Below are positions 1-10,943 of a DNA stretch of 64,000 bases, one piece after another. The DNA comes from Dipteris shenzhenensis (taxonomy: Eukaryota > Polypodiophyta > Polypodiopsida > Gleicheniales), in the NCBI GenBank assembly GCA_047967505.1, contig CM106540.1. The stretch is one strand, 5' to 3'. Each line of letters starts with the position of its first letter. The first letter of the stretch is position 1. A program made the position numbers and the translations under genes. The notes under the pieces were generated by a model, which did no database searches, was not told the DNA's origin, and saw only the letters and a program-made list of their open reading frames with translations.

Positions 1-2020
1 TTTTGCAACTACACTCTTAAGCTTCCATGTTGTGCTACTTATTTGTAATCAAAATATCGTGGACAACTATAAAGAATAGCAGGCTCTGGAATATAGTGCT
101 CTGCTACTGAACCATCCAAGAAATCTATATTGTTTGGAAATCTACGATCCTTTGGTGTGGAGATTCTCAAACAACCCATCTTGTCAGTAAGTGCTGCAAG
201 GATATAGCCTTGTGAGAATGATGTGGCGTCAAAGCGTAACGACCTCTTCTATTTAAGTATCCACTAGAGAAGCCATATCCTGTATTATCATGGATCTCTC
301 TAAGGTGGAAGAGCTTACGGCCTTTGTAACCTTTTCCATCTTTTTCTCTTGTTACAGTGACTACTAGGTAATTACGAAAGTTGCATATAGACTCGCACGC
401 AAGAATGATGCATTCGGTGCTTATGCCTTCTAGAACAAATATATATGCTTGATTCACAATTATCAATCATAAGAGACTATTAGAACAAGATCACAGTTCT
501 GTCTCGAGGCTTCTCGGGCTCAATGAAATCCCAATACGGCGGGCTCTAGAGAATTAGCTCTTCTTAAGGAGACAGACTATAAGATGAATTGGAAGACCAT
601 CGTGTATTTTAACACAGGCTCAACTATAGAGTTCTCAGTGGCTACAGAGCTTCTAGGGGTCTAGCAAGAGAGGTAATGATATGTATAGCCAGAGAGGAAA
701 GTCATGTATATTCCTAGTACAAAATCCTTATGGTTTGCTTACAAGTCCCAAAGTGGCTGTAGTAGTTGTTTGCTCTCAGGTGGATACGTAGCTAAGTTTT
801 TATGTGATATATATGGGATGAAGCCTCTATAATTCATCACAGGAAGGGAAAATCTCGTACGAATATGATTCTCCAGGCTACTATGAATGAAGGCTACTAC
901 GAATACCAGAAACAAGTATGGTTCTTCGGTGGAAAATCTCTATGCCAGCAAAGGAGTCTGCCCCTATCTCTCAAAGGTGCCAGTCAAGGTAAACCATTAT
1001 ATAATTGCAGCATCCATTGCAGAGCAACACACGTAAAGTGTGCCCTGAAGACAAGCTGGGTTTTCCATAGAGCAACGTGCACATAACATAGGATGAACAC
1101 AAATAGTGGCACTCTTGAAATTATTATACGACATCGTGCCATGGACGTGGAGGCCAAGGTCCTTGAGATTTTGCTCCATAAGCCGGAACGGATTTGTAGT
1201 TTTGCAACATTATTTCTATGTCAAACAGAGTCAAGAACACGGACTAATGGCTAGGCCACATGGGTGGCTTGTGCACACAAGAGCCCATACACCGCTCATC
1301 CCCTACAAGGGTGCATCAATTTTATGAGCAAAAACCTATGAGCAGGTTTATCCGAGCGTGTTTTTCAAGAGATTTAAAAAATTGTATTTCTTTAGGAAAC
1401 ATGGTTGTTACACTTTTATTTTCACTAGAACTAAATCGCTTTATCATAAAAACATACAAAATTGTCACTCATTCAATTTTACATATCATAAAATGTCACC
1501 CCCTATTAAGTAAAAGTTGTAAGAAGGATCATAAGGGAATTTTCATAGAGAAGTCTACTCTACATGTGGGCTTCTTAAATGCATAATTCTAAGTGAAACT
1601 AGATTTTTTTCCGATCTATTTACGCAAAGTATGGCTCCGAGGTGGATAACAAAGTTTGGCTCTAGCGATGAATGAATCTACATATTCGTGAGCGTTTCTG
1701 GCTCAGATGTATCTGTGTGCATAGTCACCCGAAGTAGAAGCACGAAAATCATAGTTGAAAAAGCGTGCCAATGCATGAAGGTTTATAAAAATCCTCACCT
1801 GAGCTCGAAGGTAAGGTCCCTTCATCTCGAAGGTTTCTCTCAAGTGTAGAGCTTCATTTAGCCATGGAGAACAAAGTTCATTGTCTGCAATGTGCAATGA
1901 TAAGTAGATTTAGATGCTACTCCTCCCTCTCTTCAGAATCATGTCCTTTTTTTCTCCATGTAGGGAGCTTGGAGAGCCATTGACTCAAAAGATAAGGGAG
2001 GCTGTTTGAAGGAAGGCAAA
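1..2020. repeat. Repeat family R1, copy 1 (5'-truncated by window edge)
   Basis: This stretch matches the interiors of 31496-35114, 54315-57890 and 59624-62530 closely over most of its length, starting inside the unit (equivalent to about 60517). It is interrupted at about 1305-1623 by a separate short repeat. Similarity to the other copies ends near 2020. Short open frames on the minus strand (for example 167-466 and 1703-1897) recur at the same places in other copies, but they are broken elsewhere and contain no domain I recognise. The family has no visible transposase, reverse transcriptase or LTR pair, so its class is unknown. It could be a large non-autonomous retroelement or a captured host segment spread by duplication. 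Confidence 0.8.
1305..1623. repeat. Short dispersed repeat R2 inserted in R1, copy 1
   Basis: Other R1 copies run straight from 'cccatacaccgcc' to 'tgcaaagt' through a short unrelated stretch. Here about 310 bp of foreign AT-rich sequence lies between, beginning 'tcaattttatgagcaaaaa' at 1316 and ending 'ccgatctattta'. The same sequence occurs at 63686-64000 in a different context, so it is a mobile or dispersed unit. No coding capacity, LTR signature or clear target duplication is visible. The two ends share only a weak inverted 'GCAAAAA' word. It may be a solo LTR or a small non-autonomous DNA element. Confidence 0.65.
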
Positions 2021-2119
2021 TGCTCAAGGAAGGCATTGCCTGTGGTTGAGTGACCAGTGAGCGTGCCAATTGGTTTTTGGCCACTTCTGGAATGAGAAAT
2101 GTTGACTCTAAGCATTGAG

Positions 2120-2498
2120 GTTTTGAGGGAGGTGGTCTAGTATTTCTCAAGCGTTGAGGTTCCGAGTCTTGCCACTTTTGCAAGAACATATTAATTGCAT
2201 CTTTATTACACTCCTTTTCTTCCCCATTAAAAATTGGCAGTTTCAAGTCCTTAAGGAAATTAGAGGTTTCTCTAAGTCGAGAGGTGGACCTCTCAACTTG
2301 ATTAGGAGGAACCGGCGATTTTTTTGTAATAGATACCGATTGAGAATCGGCTATCTTAGTTATGGCTTCAGCTAGGGTTTTCAATGTATCACTGATAACT
2401 CCTAGCTGTGTTTCTATATTCTGTGTTCGAGTTTCAAGTTTAGTGAATTCCGTATGCGGAATTCCATAATCACCATAATCTATGTCCTCCATTTCCAC
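2120..2498 (-). pseudogene. Ty3/gypsy-type gag N-terminal remnant
   Basis: The minus-strand frame begins at 2498 with an acidic N-terminus, followed by a coiled-coil-like stretch and a run resembling the start of plant retrotransposon Gag (FLKDLKLPIFNGEEK, then INMFLQKWQD). The match to the capsid-like region stops after about 120 residues, and the frame then runs into unrelated sequence down to 1917. No zinc knuckle, protease or RT follows on this strand, so this is a truncated 5' coding end. Retroelement origin is likely; the exact lineage is not determinable. The gag C-terminal scrap at 57890-58192 could belong to a related family. Confidence 0.55.
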
Positions 2499-3497
2499 AT
2501 TATCCTCTTGAGTTTCAATTTGTACCTCCTCATGTGTTTCATCTCAAGCTAACGCTTTTCCTTTTCTTGCCCTTTCCTCAGCCTCTCTAACCATATCATC
2601 TCTTTTTGGAGTTGTCATTTTTTTAAATAGAAAATGCGTAGTTTCTAGAAATAATAAATCCAAACGCTTTATGTCAAAGAGAAAAATATGATGCCTACTT
2701 CCTTGATATTTGTTCAAGGTTTTGGATTTTCCTTTAGAATCAAGTAATCTCGCGCTCTTTTAATTCACGATCTCGCTTCCCAATCCCACGCTTTTTCTTC
2801 CCTCGATCTCGAACTCTGAAATCCCACTTTTAGTTTCCTTTCCTTTACATTTCAAACTCCTCGAACCCATCTCCAATCTTCTTCTTTGAAAATGGCAAGG
2901 TTAGGAAGATTGGGAAGAACAAGGGGGTAAAAAGGGTTTTAAAACCTTAGGAAGAAGAGGGGTAGAAAAGGTGTTGATGATGTGGCTTTTACTAAGGTCT
3001 TGTAGACCTTAGATGATGTGGCTTCCCTCTATGTTTTGCAAGTTGACGGGGCGATTTGCATGATGATATTTTCAAATAGCTGCGCAACGATTTACAAGCC
3101 CTGAGACTTTCTAGGCTACTAGGCTGCGTCGCTACAGTAGAGCTGAAGCTGCCTGACAGTCATAGTCTCACACGACTCGCAATAAAATATAATGCCTGCA
3201 TAGCAATCATGACTCCCACACGACAACACTCCCTCTGTGCAAGAAATGATGCAAGCTATTCCAATCTTCCTTGGCCCTTGAGTCTTGGAGCCTAAGATGT
3301 GCTTTGCAAAGCATGCGGCCACCTTGAGCACAAAATGTTGCATTAATACCTTACTACCAGCCGTCCGTGCTGCCTCGCAGAACTAAGTAGAAGTAAGTAG
3401 CTCTCTTGCTAGCTTCCTACCTCGGTGTCATCCACAACTCAAATCAATGCCAGGAACCACAAAATCTCTTTGCACATGTGACCCCTTCCCTTATCAT
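2499..3497. other. No gene recognised; probable retroelement leader
   Basis: This stretch lies upstream, on the minus strand, of the gag remnant and downstream of a degenerate primer site at 3498-3510. That placement suggests an untranslated leader of a decayed minus-strand LTR element. Short open frames such as 3119-3343 (minus) show no recognisable motif. Confidence 0.35.
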
Positions 3498-3510
3498 GGC
3501 TCTGATAGCA
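3498..3510 (-). other. Degenerate tRNA-iMet primer binding site next to an LTR end
   Basis: Read on the minus strand this is TGCTATCAGAGCC, one mismatch from the usual plant initiator-Met primer site TGGTATCAGAGCC. One base away, at 3512, the plus strand begins TGTTGCATTTCC, so the minus strand ends GCAACA, a plausible LTR 3' end. The LTR would extend to higher coordinates, but its far end and partner were not found. Confidence 0.45.
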
Positions 3511-3511
3511 G

Positions 3512-4820
3512 TGTTGCATTTCCTTGAACATAGAGGGCCTTTTCTCTGCTAATCCTCCCAGCCACGAATTCTGCTCCAGAACTCATCATGAGTCGTGAGG
3601 TTCTCTCCCAAAAACCTCCTTTTCTTTTAGCTCCCTCTAGAATCCTCCCTCCTAGCCCACTGCATGCCATGGACTTCTAGATGCCAAGTGTCCTTCTAGG
3701 GGACCTTAGTCTTTACCAGACAAGGTGAGTGCATTAATTGCTGTGGAAACTCAAAATTAAATCAATCACAAATGAGGATAAATTGGGAGTAAACTTGAGT
3801 ATTTTTATGAGTGACAAAAGTTTTCAAGAATTGTAGAAACAATTGCATAATGACATGAGGGATATGTGGAATCAAGTAAAAGACAAGTCGATGGAAACAT
3901 TAAATCACCCATTTTTTTATCACTTAAAAATGAAAGAGCCCATCAGAGTCATTATGTTGTAGGAATAGTTGGAGGTCTTGTAGAGGGAGCTGTATGAAGA
4001 GAAAAGGACTAAACATGTATCTTTACCACATCTATTTCTAAATTAGGAGAGTCTACATTTACAAAGGAAAGGCATAGGAATTCTATAGAGCAAGAAGTTA
4101 CCAGTGCACCACAAACTATTACAAAAAAGGAACTAAAATTTGTTACACAAAAGGAAGCAAACATTGTTACTCAAGAGTAGCCAAAAGCTGTTACTCAGGA
4201 GGAGCAACAGGATACCATGTGTGCCTTAGTTTAGGTAGGCCATGAAGTAGCTACTAAACAGGAAGTGGGAGGAAAATTTTTTGAGGATGTTTATCATAAA
4301 TTAGAGGTGAAATAATAGGTCATAGATGACGCTACTACTTTGGTTGATCCAGTTGAGCAGTCTAGTGTGATATAACAGCCTCTATTGAATTCAACAACCT
4401 TTATAGTGTACAACAACCTTTATTGAGTACAGCAACCTCGATAGTGTGGTACACCCACCTCTACTTTAGTTGTAGTCAGGAGATGGAACACCTTGGTGTT
4501 AGGTCAACCATAATCTTGGAGCCATGTGGCACGATTATGGTGAGGTGAGAAACCAAGAGGGTTTGACACTACAATGGTGGATGTAATTAAGTGTGGCTTA
4601 ACATTAGAGACAGATGCCAAGAAGACATAGTAGTGTATTTTTAGTCATTAGTTTGGAATTTCTCTCCATCAATTGATTCAATTGTTCTTCCAAGGTCCCC
4701 TTCATCTCAGTCAACCACTGCTGCACATCCGAGACTATAGTATTTTATCAGTTTAAGTAAGTCATGTAATATCTATGTCTTCTCACAAATCATTACATTT
4801 TGATTTTGGAGCTCTACCAA
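3512..4820. other. Degenerate intergenic sequence, possible old LTR at the left
   Basis: The left part may be the LTR belonging to the primer site at 3498-3510. From about 4060 to 4450 the plus strand shows low-complexity Glu/Gln/Thr-rich coding-like sequence with several stops and a short repeated 'caacctttattgagta' motif. No product can be assigned. Confidence 0.25.
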
Positions 4821-5960
4821 AGCTAATTGGTTTTATTTTACCTTCCTTTGAGGCTATTTACGGCTCTCTTAAGCAACTCTTCCTTCTCCTGCATCAAAGT
4901 GGAATTTTCCTATGTAAGTATTTTGACTTCTATCTATAGTTTGGTCAATTTATTATCATGTCCTTTTTAAATCTCTCATGACCTTCCCTAAAAGCTTTAT
5001 GAAACTACCTTTTAGTATCTAATTCTTCTTCCATAAGAATTTGCGCACTTGGGAATTTTCCTTTCTATTGTTGGTGGTAGCTAGACAAAATATTAAAAGA
5101 AGATACCAATTGGGGGATAGCTCTGTCAGCTTGCTCCTCTGAAACTTCAACAATTCCGCTTGATGTTGGTGCTACATACTGTTGAGCTCCCACAGTCATT
5201 TATACTTGATGAACACTCTATTTGTCAATTGGAGTCTCTGGTGATGGTATCCTAATGATATCTTTTGGTTACTCTTCTGGTTTTTTTATCTACTACTATA
5301 TTAATGGTATCCACCATTTTTTTATAGGGGTCTCTTTACCATCTTGTGTCTCCAATCTCTGTTCCTCCTTTGTCAAGGCATGATCTCCATTGTGTGTAGG
5401 TAGATTATTCATGTCCAATTACTTTTTGGATACTTCCTCTGGCTTTGATCCTCCTTGTGTAAATTTGAGCTTCATAGATTTTTTTGGTACTAGGAGTAGG
5501 ACGATGTGATGATTTCAAAATGTCCTCTACTACTTTCACCATTTATAGGAATCTTCCATGTCCTAATCTATATAACCAATCTTTTTGACCTGGACTCTTC
5601 TTCTATGAAATGTACTTTCAATGGACTATCCAACCCACCTGTTGGTGTAAGAGATTTCTCTGGCCGGGTTACCACATTCACATATTCATACAGAGCAGCC
5701 AACATTTGTCTCAGCTTTGCAACTATGTCACACTTATATGCTTCTCCTTTCCTAATACATCTGCCATAATCCTTGCATGTATAATTCCAAACCAATTGTA
5801 CTGATGCCCATTCTCAACAAATAATATCAAAGAAGAATTCCCTTCAGACATGTAATCATACTTTTAAGCAACAACACCCATTCTAACAACCATAGAAATT
5901 ACTTTTGCCTCACCGGACTTCTGCAATTCTTAACCATATATTATAACCTAGTTGTTTGTG
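4820..5960 (-). pseudogene. Degenerate coding-like stretch, product unknown
   Basis: On the minus strand one can follow a Lys/Glu-rich, coiled-coil-like reading through many stops and frame changes, including an open 75-residue piece at 5568-5795. Amino-acid character is protein-like, but I recognise no domain. It lies directly upstream of the LTR-like arm at 6206. Homology to that arm's flank recurs at 20780-20850, suggesting an internal region of the same decayed retroelement. The assignment is tentative. Confidence 0.25.
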
Positions 5961-6213
5961 GCATGCCAATTTCTGCCACCATCCACTGCATTGAATGTCT
6001 ACTTTTGTTGGCGCATTTGTTGAGATTAGTACATCAAGTTGTCAAGAGGGATCTAAATCCATCTTCACATTTATTGGTGGAATTGTATATTGGGTGGGAT
6101 TTGGATAGGGACCTAGTTCTATTTAGCGGGTTCACTTACCCTTTGTATTGTGTGGATCACCTTAGCCTCTTTCTTGATGAGGCTGATAGCCAATAGGATA
6201 TGATGTGTTGAAG

Positions 6214-6528
6214 GAGGATCTTCTCTTCTCTTAAAGGACCTCCTCCTTAGAGCTATTTAAAAAAAGGGGCGGTACCCACTCGCGGAGCTTTACTTGTGTG
6301 GTCTTCCATCTTTCTCCTTTCCCATTTCTTCAAAGCTTCATATCCAATTGAGCACTCCCTTGTTTTGTAACGTGGTATCGGAACCTATTGGTTCTTCTCC
6401 CACTTTCCCTCCCTTTCCTTTCATAGACCTTCCTTTTCTCCCTTCAACTATCAAGCCTCACTCTTGTAGAAGGGTACCGCAAGTCGATTTCTTGGCTTCT
6501 TATAAGGGTATATTTCTTCAAGAGTACT
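6214..6528 (+). repeat. Left arm of a 315-bp inverted repeat (LTR-leader fragment)
   Basis: This arm is the near-perfect reverse complement of 6845-7159; I count fewer than ten mismatches. Read left to right it contains a TATA-like 'ctatttaaaaaaa', a pyrimidine-rich stretch, and at 6373-6384 TGGTATCGGAAC, close to the initiator-Met tRNA primer site. It therefore looks like the 3' part of an LTR plus the start of a retroelement leader. A shortened, rearranged relative lies at about 20683-20850 on the opposite strand. Confidence 0.8.
6373..6384 (+). other. Primer-binding-site-like sequence, left arm
   Basis: TGGTATCGGAAC differs at two positions from TGGTATCAGAGC. The matching site in the right arm has only one difference. 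Confidence 0.45.
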
Positions 6529-6599
6529 ATTTATATATATATAGATGTATATATATATATATGTGTGTATGTATAAATATATATATATATATATGTATG

Positions 6600-6645
<46 letters not shown>

Positions 6646-6663
6646 TGCATGTATGTATGTATG

Positions 6664-6714
<51 letters not shown>

Positions 6715-6764
6715 CATACATACATATACATGCATACATACATACGTATGTATGTATATATATA

Positions 6765-6795
<31 letters not shown>

Positions 6796-6844
6796 CATAC
6801 ATGCATACATATATATATATATGCACATACATATATATATATAT
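6529..6844. repeat. TA / GTAT microsatellite between inverted arms
   Basis: The spacer consists almost entirely of (TA)n, (GTAT)n and (CATA)n runs and is itself self-complementary in part. The open frames that cross it in every phase (Ile/Tyr/Met/Val/Cys/His repeats) are simple-repeat artefacts. Confidence 0.95.
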
Positions 6845-7159
6845 AGTACTCTTGAAGAAATATACCCTTAGAAGAAGCCAAGAAATCGACTTGTAGTACC
6901 CTTCTACAAGAGTGAGGCTTGATAGTTGAAGGGAGGAAAGGAAGGTCTACGAAAGGAAAGGGAGGGAAAGTGGGAGAAGAACCAATAGGTTCTGATACCA
7001 CGTTACAAAACAAGGGAGTGCTCAATTGGATATGAAGCTTTGAAGAAATGGGAAAGGAGAAAGATGGAAGACCACACAAGTAAAGCTCCGCGGGCAGGTA
7101 CCGCCCCTTTTTTTAAATAGCTCTAAGGAGGAGGTCCTTTAAGAGAAGAGAAGATCCTC
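6845..7159 (-). repeat. Right arm of the 315-bp inverted repeat
   Basis: This is the reverse complement of 6214-6528. Its primer-site-like sequence at 6989-7000 reads TGGTATCAGAAC on the minus strand, one difference from the plant initiator-Met site. The arm stops where microsatellite resumes at 7160. Confidence 0.8.
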
Positions 7160-7193
7160 TGTATGTATGTATGTATGTATGTATGTGTATGTA

Positions 7194-7238
<45 letters not shown>

Positions 7239-7269
7239 ATACATATATATATAGATGTATATATATAGA

Positions 7270-7316
<47 letters not shown>

Positions 7317-7415
7317 ATATATATGTATATGTATCTATCTATATATATATATATATGTGTGTATGTATCTATATATATGTATGTATATATATATATATGT
7401 ATGTATGTATGTATC

Positions 7416-7461
<46 letters not shown>

Positions 7462-7561
7462 TATATTTATTTATTTATTTATATATTTATATATTTATAT
7501 ATTTATATATTTATTTATATTTATATATGTATGTATGTATATATGTATGTATGTATGTATA

Positions 7562-7639
<78 letters not shown>

Positions 7640-7676
7640 TATATATATATATATGTATGTATATCTATATATATAT
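7160..7676. repeat. Long GTAT / TA / TTTA / GT microsatellite
   Basis: A compound simple repeat: (GTAT)n and (TA)n with occasional 'ctatc', then (TTTA)n, then an uninterrupted (GT)n run of about 70 bp at about 7566-7638, then (TA)n. It contains no genes; open frames here are artefacts. Confidence 0.97.
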
Positions 7677-8745
7677 AATGGACATGATATTGTATTATAC
7701 TTGACTTGAAGCGATTATGAGGCTCACTATGCTAGCCTTCATCAGATCATTTGTAGTCTAGCCAATTGTGTGGCTCATGTATGCCAACCTTGATTAAATC
7801 ACAAATTATACACTCCATGAACCTGGATTAACTAGAAGGTTAAGAAGTGGTCATCAAACACAACATAATGTATATGGATGAAGTAGTGCATGTTATAAGA
7901 GTATAGAATGATGCACAGCTAGTGGACACATGATTGTTATAAAAATAATGTAGAAACTCTCCTTATACATAGGACACTATCATAAAATAAAAATGGGTAG
8001 TCATATAAAGAAGGCATGAAGAAATTAGAGCAAACTAAAAATATTATAAATTTTGAATGTTGATGGGTATCACTTGGATGGTTTCTCTCTTCCCCTCTCT
8101 AGCTAGCTTACACCAGATGTAATATGAGAAATTTTATATACTAGGTATTAAAAAGCCTTTCAAAAAATCATATCTAGTTGAAACTTTAAAATGCCATAAA
8201 TTATTGACTCTCAATTGATATGACTAACATGAAATTGTTTGTCTCTCGTACATGGACAACAATCATGATCCAAAGAGACAGGAAGAAAATCTTGCTAATT
8301 GCTAGAAGATTTTGTCATGCTATTAGCTGGTGGAAAATGGAGATGTGATATTTGCAACCAAGAGGAGAGGCAGCCAATCTAAAGAATGAGAAAACACGTC
8401 ATAGGGGATGAGCAAAAGATGCTCCAAAAGTGTAAGGGCCTAGTGAGTCGTTACCTTGGAGGGATTTCCCATGCAACTGAAGACTTGCTAATAGCATGTG
8501 AAGAATCTTTTTCCCTTATAGATGATAAGATAGTCTTCAGCAATCCCAAGGTGAGGTTTGTGGACCATGTCAAAATCTTGCAAAGCCAGGGCTTTTGTTA
8601 CAATGTTAGACAGTCGCAAGTAGAGATCTAACATTTGTAACAAAGAGGTCATGGTATTTGGCAGAAGGATGCATAGACGTTTGTTGGGTGATGAGAAGGA
8701 CCTCATATGCAGGTGTGAGGGACCGGGTGCTAAGAGTGTTGCTAC
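7677..8745. other. No gene recognised
   Basis: AT-rich sequence with one short plus-strand frame at 8386-8631 (81 residues) that contains no recognisable motif. No RNA gene, repeat boundary or regulatory site could be supported. Confidence 0.4.
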
Positions 8746-9290
8746 CATCCTATGAGGTGTTACCCATGTAGATGTAGATTCCATCATAGATAAATAGATA
8801 GTAGTATATTACGTGAAGAGCATAAAGTTGTTGATGGATGAAAGCATAGCATAAATCCAATATAAAAATTTCAATGTTGTGTGAGAGTGATTTGAAGCAT
8901 GGAAATTTTGAATGCTGATGCAACCCCTTTTTATAGGTCCACGCCAAAAATGCCATTGGATAACTTTGACCATCCTATGAGGTGTTACCCATGTAGATGT
9001 AGATTCCATCATAGATAAATAGATAGTAGTATATTACGTGAGGGTGCTAAGAGTATTGCTACCATCCTATGAGGTGTTACCCATGTAGATGTACATTCCA
9101 TCATAGATAAATAGATAGTAGTATATTACTTGAAGAGCATAAAGTTGTTGATGGATGAAAGCATAGCATGAATCCAATATAAAAATTTTAATGTCGTGTG
9201 ACAGTGATTTGGAGCATGGAAATTTTGAATGCTGATGCAACCCCTTTTTATAGGTCCATGCCAAAAATGCCATTGGATAAATTTGAATTA
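8746..9290 (-). repeat. Triplicated LTR-like repeat
   Basis: The motif starting 'ccatcctatgaggtgttac' occurs at about 8746, 8969 and 9060. The first and third copies continue in parallel for over 200 bp; the middle one is cut to about 90 bp. On the minus strand the longer copies contain CCTATAAAAAGGGG (about 8924-8937 in the first), a good TATA element, which suggests LTR promoter sequence. The repeated 'gtgctaagagt.ttgctac' just before copies one and three marks a duplication junction. Confidence 0.65.
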
Positions 9291-9794
9291 TCAGGTGGTT
9301 TTCGGTACTCGGTCGCAAAAAACTTGGTCTTGAATGAACATTTTTTATGCTTTTAAATTTAAAAAACAATTTTTTAATATCATAATTTCTTTAAAAGTCC
9401 TTGAAGAAAGAAAAATTCAACTTTGCCCTATGCCCTTATGGTATGGTGCCAATTACAACATCTTTAGCAATGTTTCGCATGGCCATGAGGAAGAGAAGGG
9501 TCATGTAGGAGGGGATGAAGTATTTGTAGGTTTGTCTTCCTCCTCTCAATCATCACTGCACATTTGCTATTTCGAATCTATGAGCATCAACCACCAAAAT
9601 TTTTTTAGGAGCTATAAATGTTTCCCAAAACACCATCAAAATCTATAAATGAGCTATAAATGAAACACCCTACCCAAACACAAATCACATATTAATTGCA
9701 TGGTGGTAGCTCTTGGACAACGAAAGAGAGACACACACAAATGAAGATATAGTAGTAATTGAAAATTCGATCCAACTAATCGACTAGATTTTCA
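9291..9794. other. No gene recognised
   Basis: A 104-residue plus-strand frame at 9334-9648 has no recognisable domain and unremarkable composition. Nothing else can be supported. Confidence 0.35.
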
Positions 9795-10080
9795 CAAAAG
9801 GGTTATTCTTTATCACCAACCTTGTTTGTCCTATATGTTGATGAGCTCAAGCCTTCACCATGGCACTAGGTGGAGTTGCCTTATCCCTAGTTGGACCTCT
9901 AATCCTGATTCTATTATATGTAGATGATGTGGTCTTACTCTCCTTTGACATCGACAATCTTGAAAGACACCTTGATGAACTTTGGACTTTCTGTAAGACT
10001 CATGATTTGAAGTTGAACTTGGTTACAACCACAATCATGGTCATCAACACATCTTGGGCATCTACACATTGAGAGTAGTT
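9795..10080 (+). pseudogene. LINE reverse transcriptase fragment
   Basis: Two RT blocks are readable. The first, starting at 9795, reads QKGYSLSPTLFVLYVDEL, the LINE RT block before the catalytic motif. After a frame change, 9860-10072 reads LLYVDDVVLLSF with the YVDD catalytic box intact, followed by a helix and the FC..H.LKLN segment typical of LINE RT. Endonuclease, the rest of RT and a poly(A) tail are absent. This is a short 5'- and 3'-truncated scrap of a non-LTR retrotransposon, related to the fragment at 35195-35390. Confidence 0.75.
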
Positions 10081-10943
10081 AAACTTTGGTGGGGAACTAG
10101 TTGATATTGTTGCATCTTATACATACTTTGGAGTCCTGTTTTCAAGCTCAATCCTTTAGATGAGACCATCTATGTAGGCTTGATTTATCAAAGGGTAGAG
10201 TATCAAAATTTTCAATTCCATTTGCAGGACCCCAAGACTAAGTCGCTCCTTTTTTACTCTTTTGTCTATCCAGTTGGGATGTACAACACACCCTTTTAAG
10301 GTTAGATCTATCGAACTTATCCCATATCAAAAGGCACATGCTCTACTTCTTGCATGGGAAATCCATAACAAGACATTAGTCCCACACTCAACCTCATTAA
10401 CCAGGGTATAAGACATATTCAAAGATAGTGTGATCTATAGAATGCTTAATATCTTTTTTTTGGAATACATGAAACTAAATTATTAAAACCTATGTTCTTT
10501 TCATAAGTCTAGATGAAGTAATATGTTTATTTAAAAATGTAATCTTTCTTATTACTTACACTCTAGAGGGGTGCTCTAAAGTGGTCATGCATGGTTGCAA
10601 AGAAAATTACAAGCCACAGGGTTACATAGGGGAGTATATCTTTGGTAGGATATATTCATTTTGTGTAAGTACAAGAGAGTAGAAACTATTTTTCTACAAA
10701 TTGCAATTTTATACAAAAATCTTTCATACAAAATGTTTTATACATATAAGAAAGCTTTGAATATTTTATATCCACATACCAAGGTTATCCCCTTCATAAT
10801 GTTTGCATCTAATTCAAGTTATTCAAAGGTGCCACTCATTTTGATGGGGTGATGTTGAAGAAAAATTAAAGATTATTTTGGTAAATTGTTGCAAAAGGAT
10901 TTTACACATAGTCTACACTTTGAGAAGCTCATTGATTTTCGTG
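10081..10943. other. No gene recognised
   Basis: Low-complexity plant intergenic DNA between the LINE fragment and the tandem duplication. The 63-residue frame at 10661-10852 has no motif. Confidence 0.4.

Noticed and set aside
1316-1620. R2 as a miniature inverted-repeat transposon
   Set aside because: Its two ends share only a 7-bp inverted word and no clear target duplication is visible, so the class is left open.
6294-7709. Many overlapping open frames of Ile/Tyr/Met/Val/Cys/His repeats
   Set aside because: They are translations of TA, GTAT and GT microsatellite in all phases and have no coding signal.
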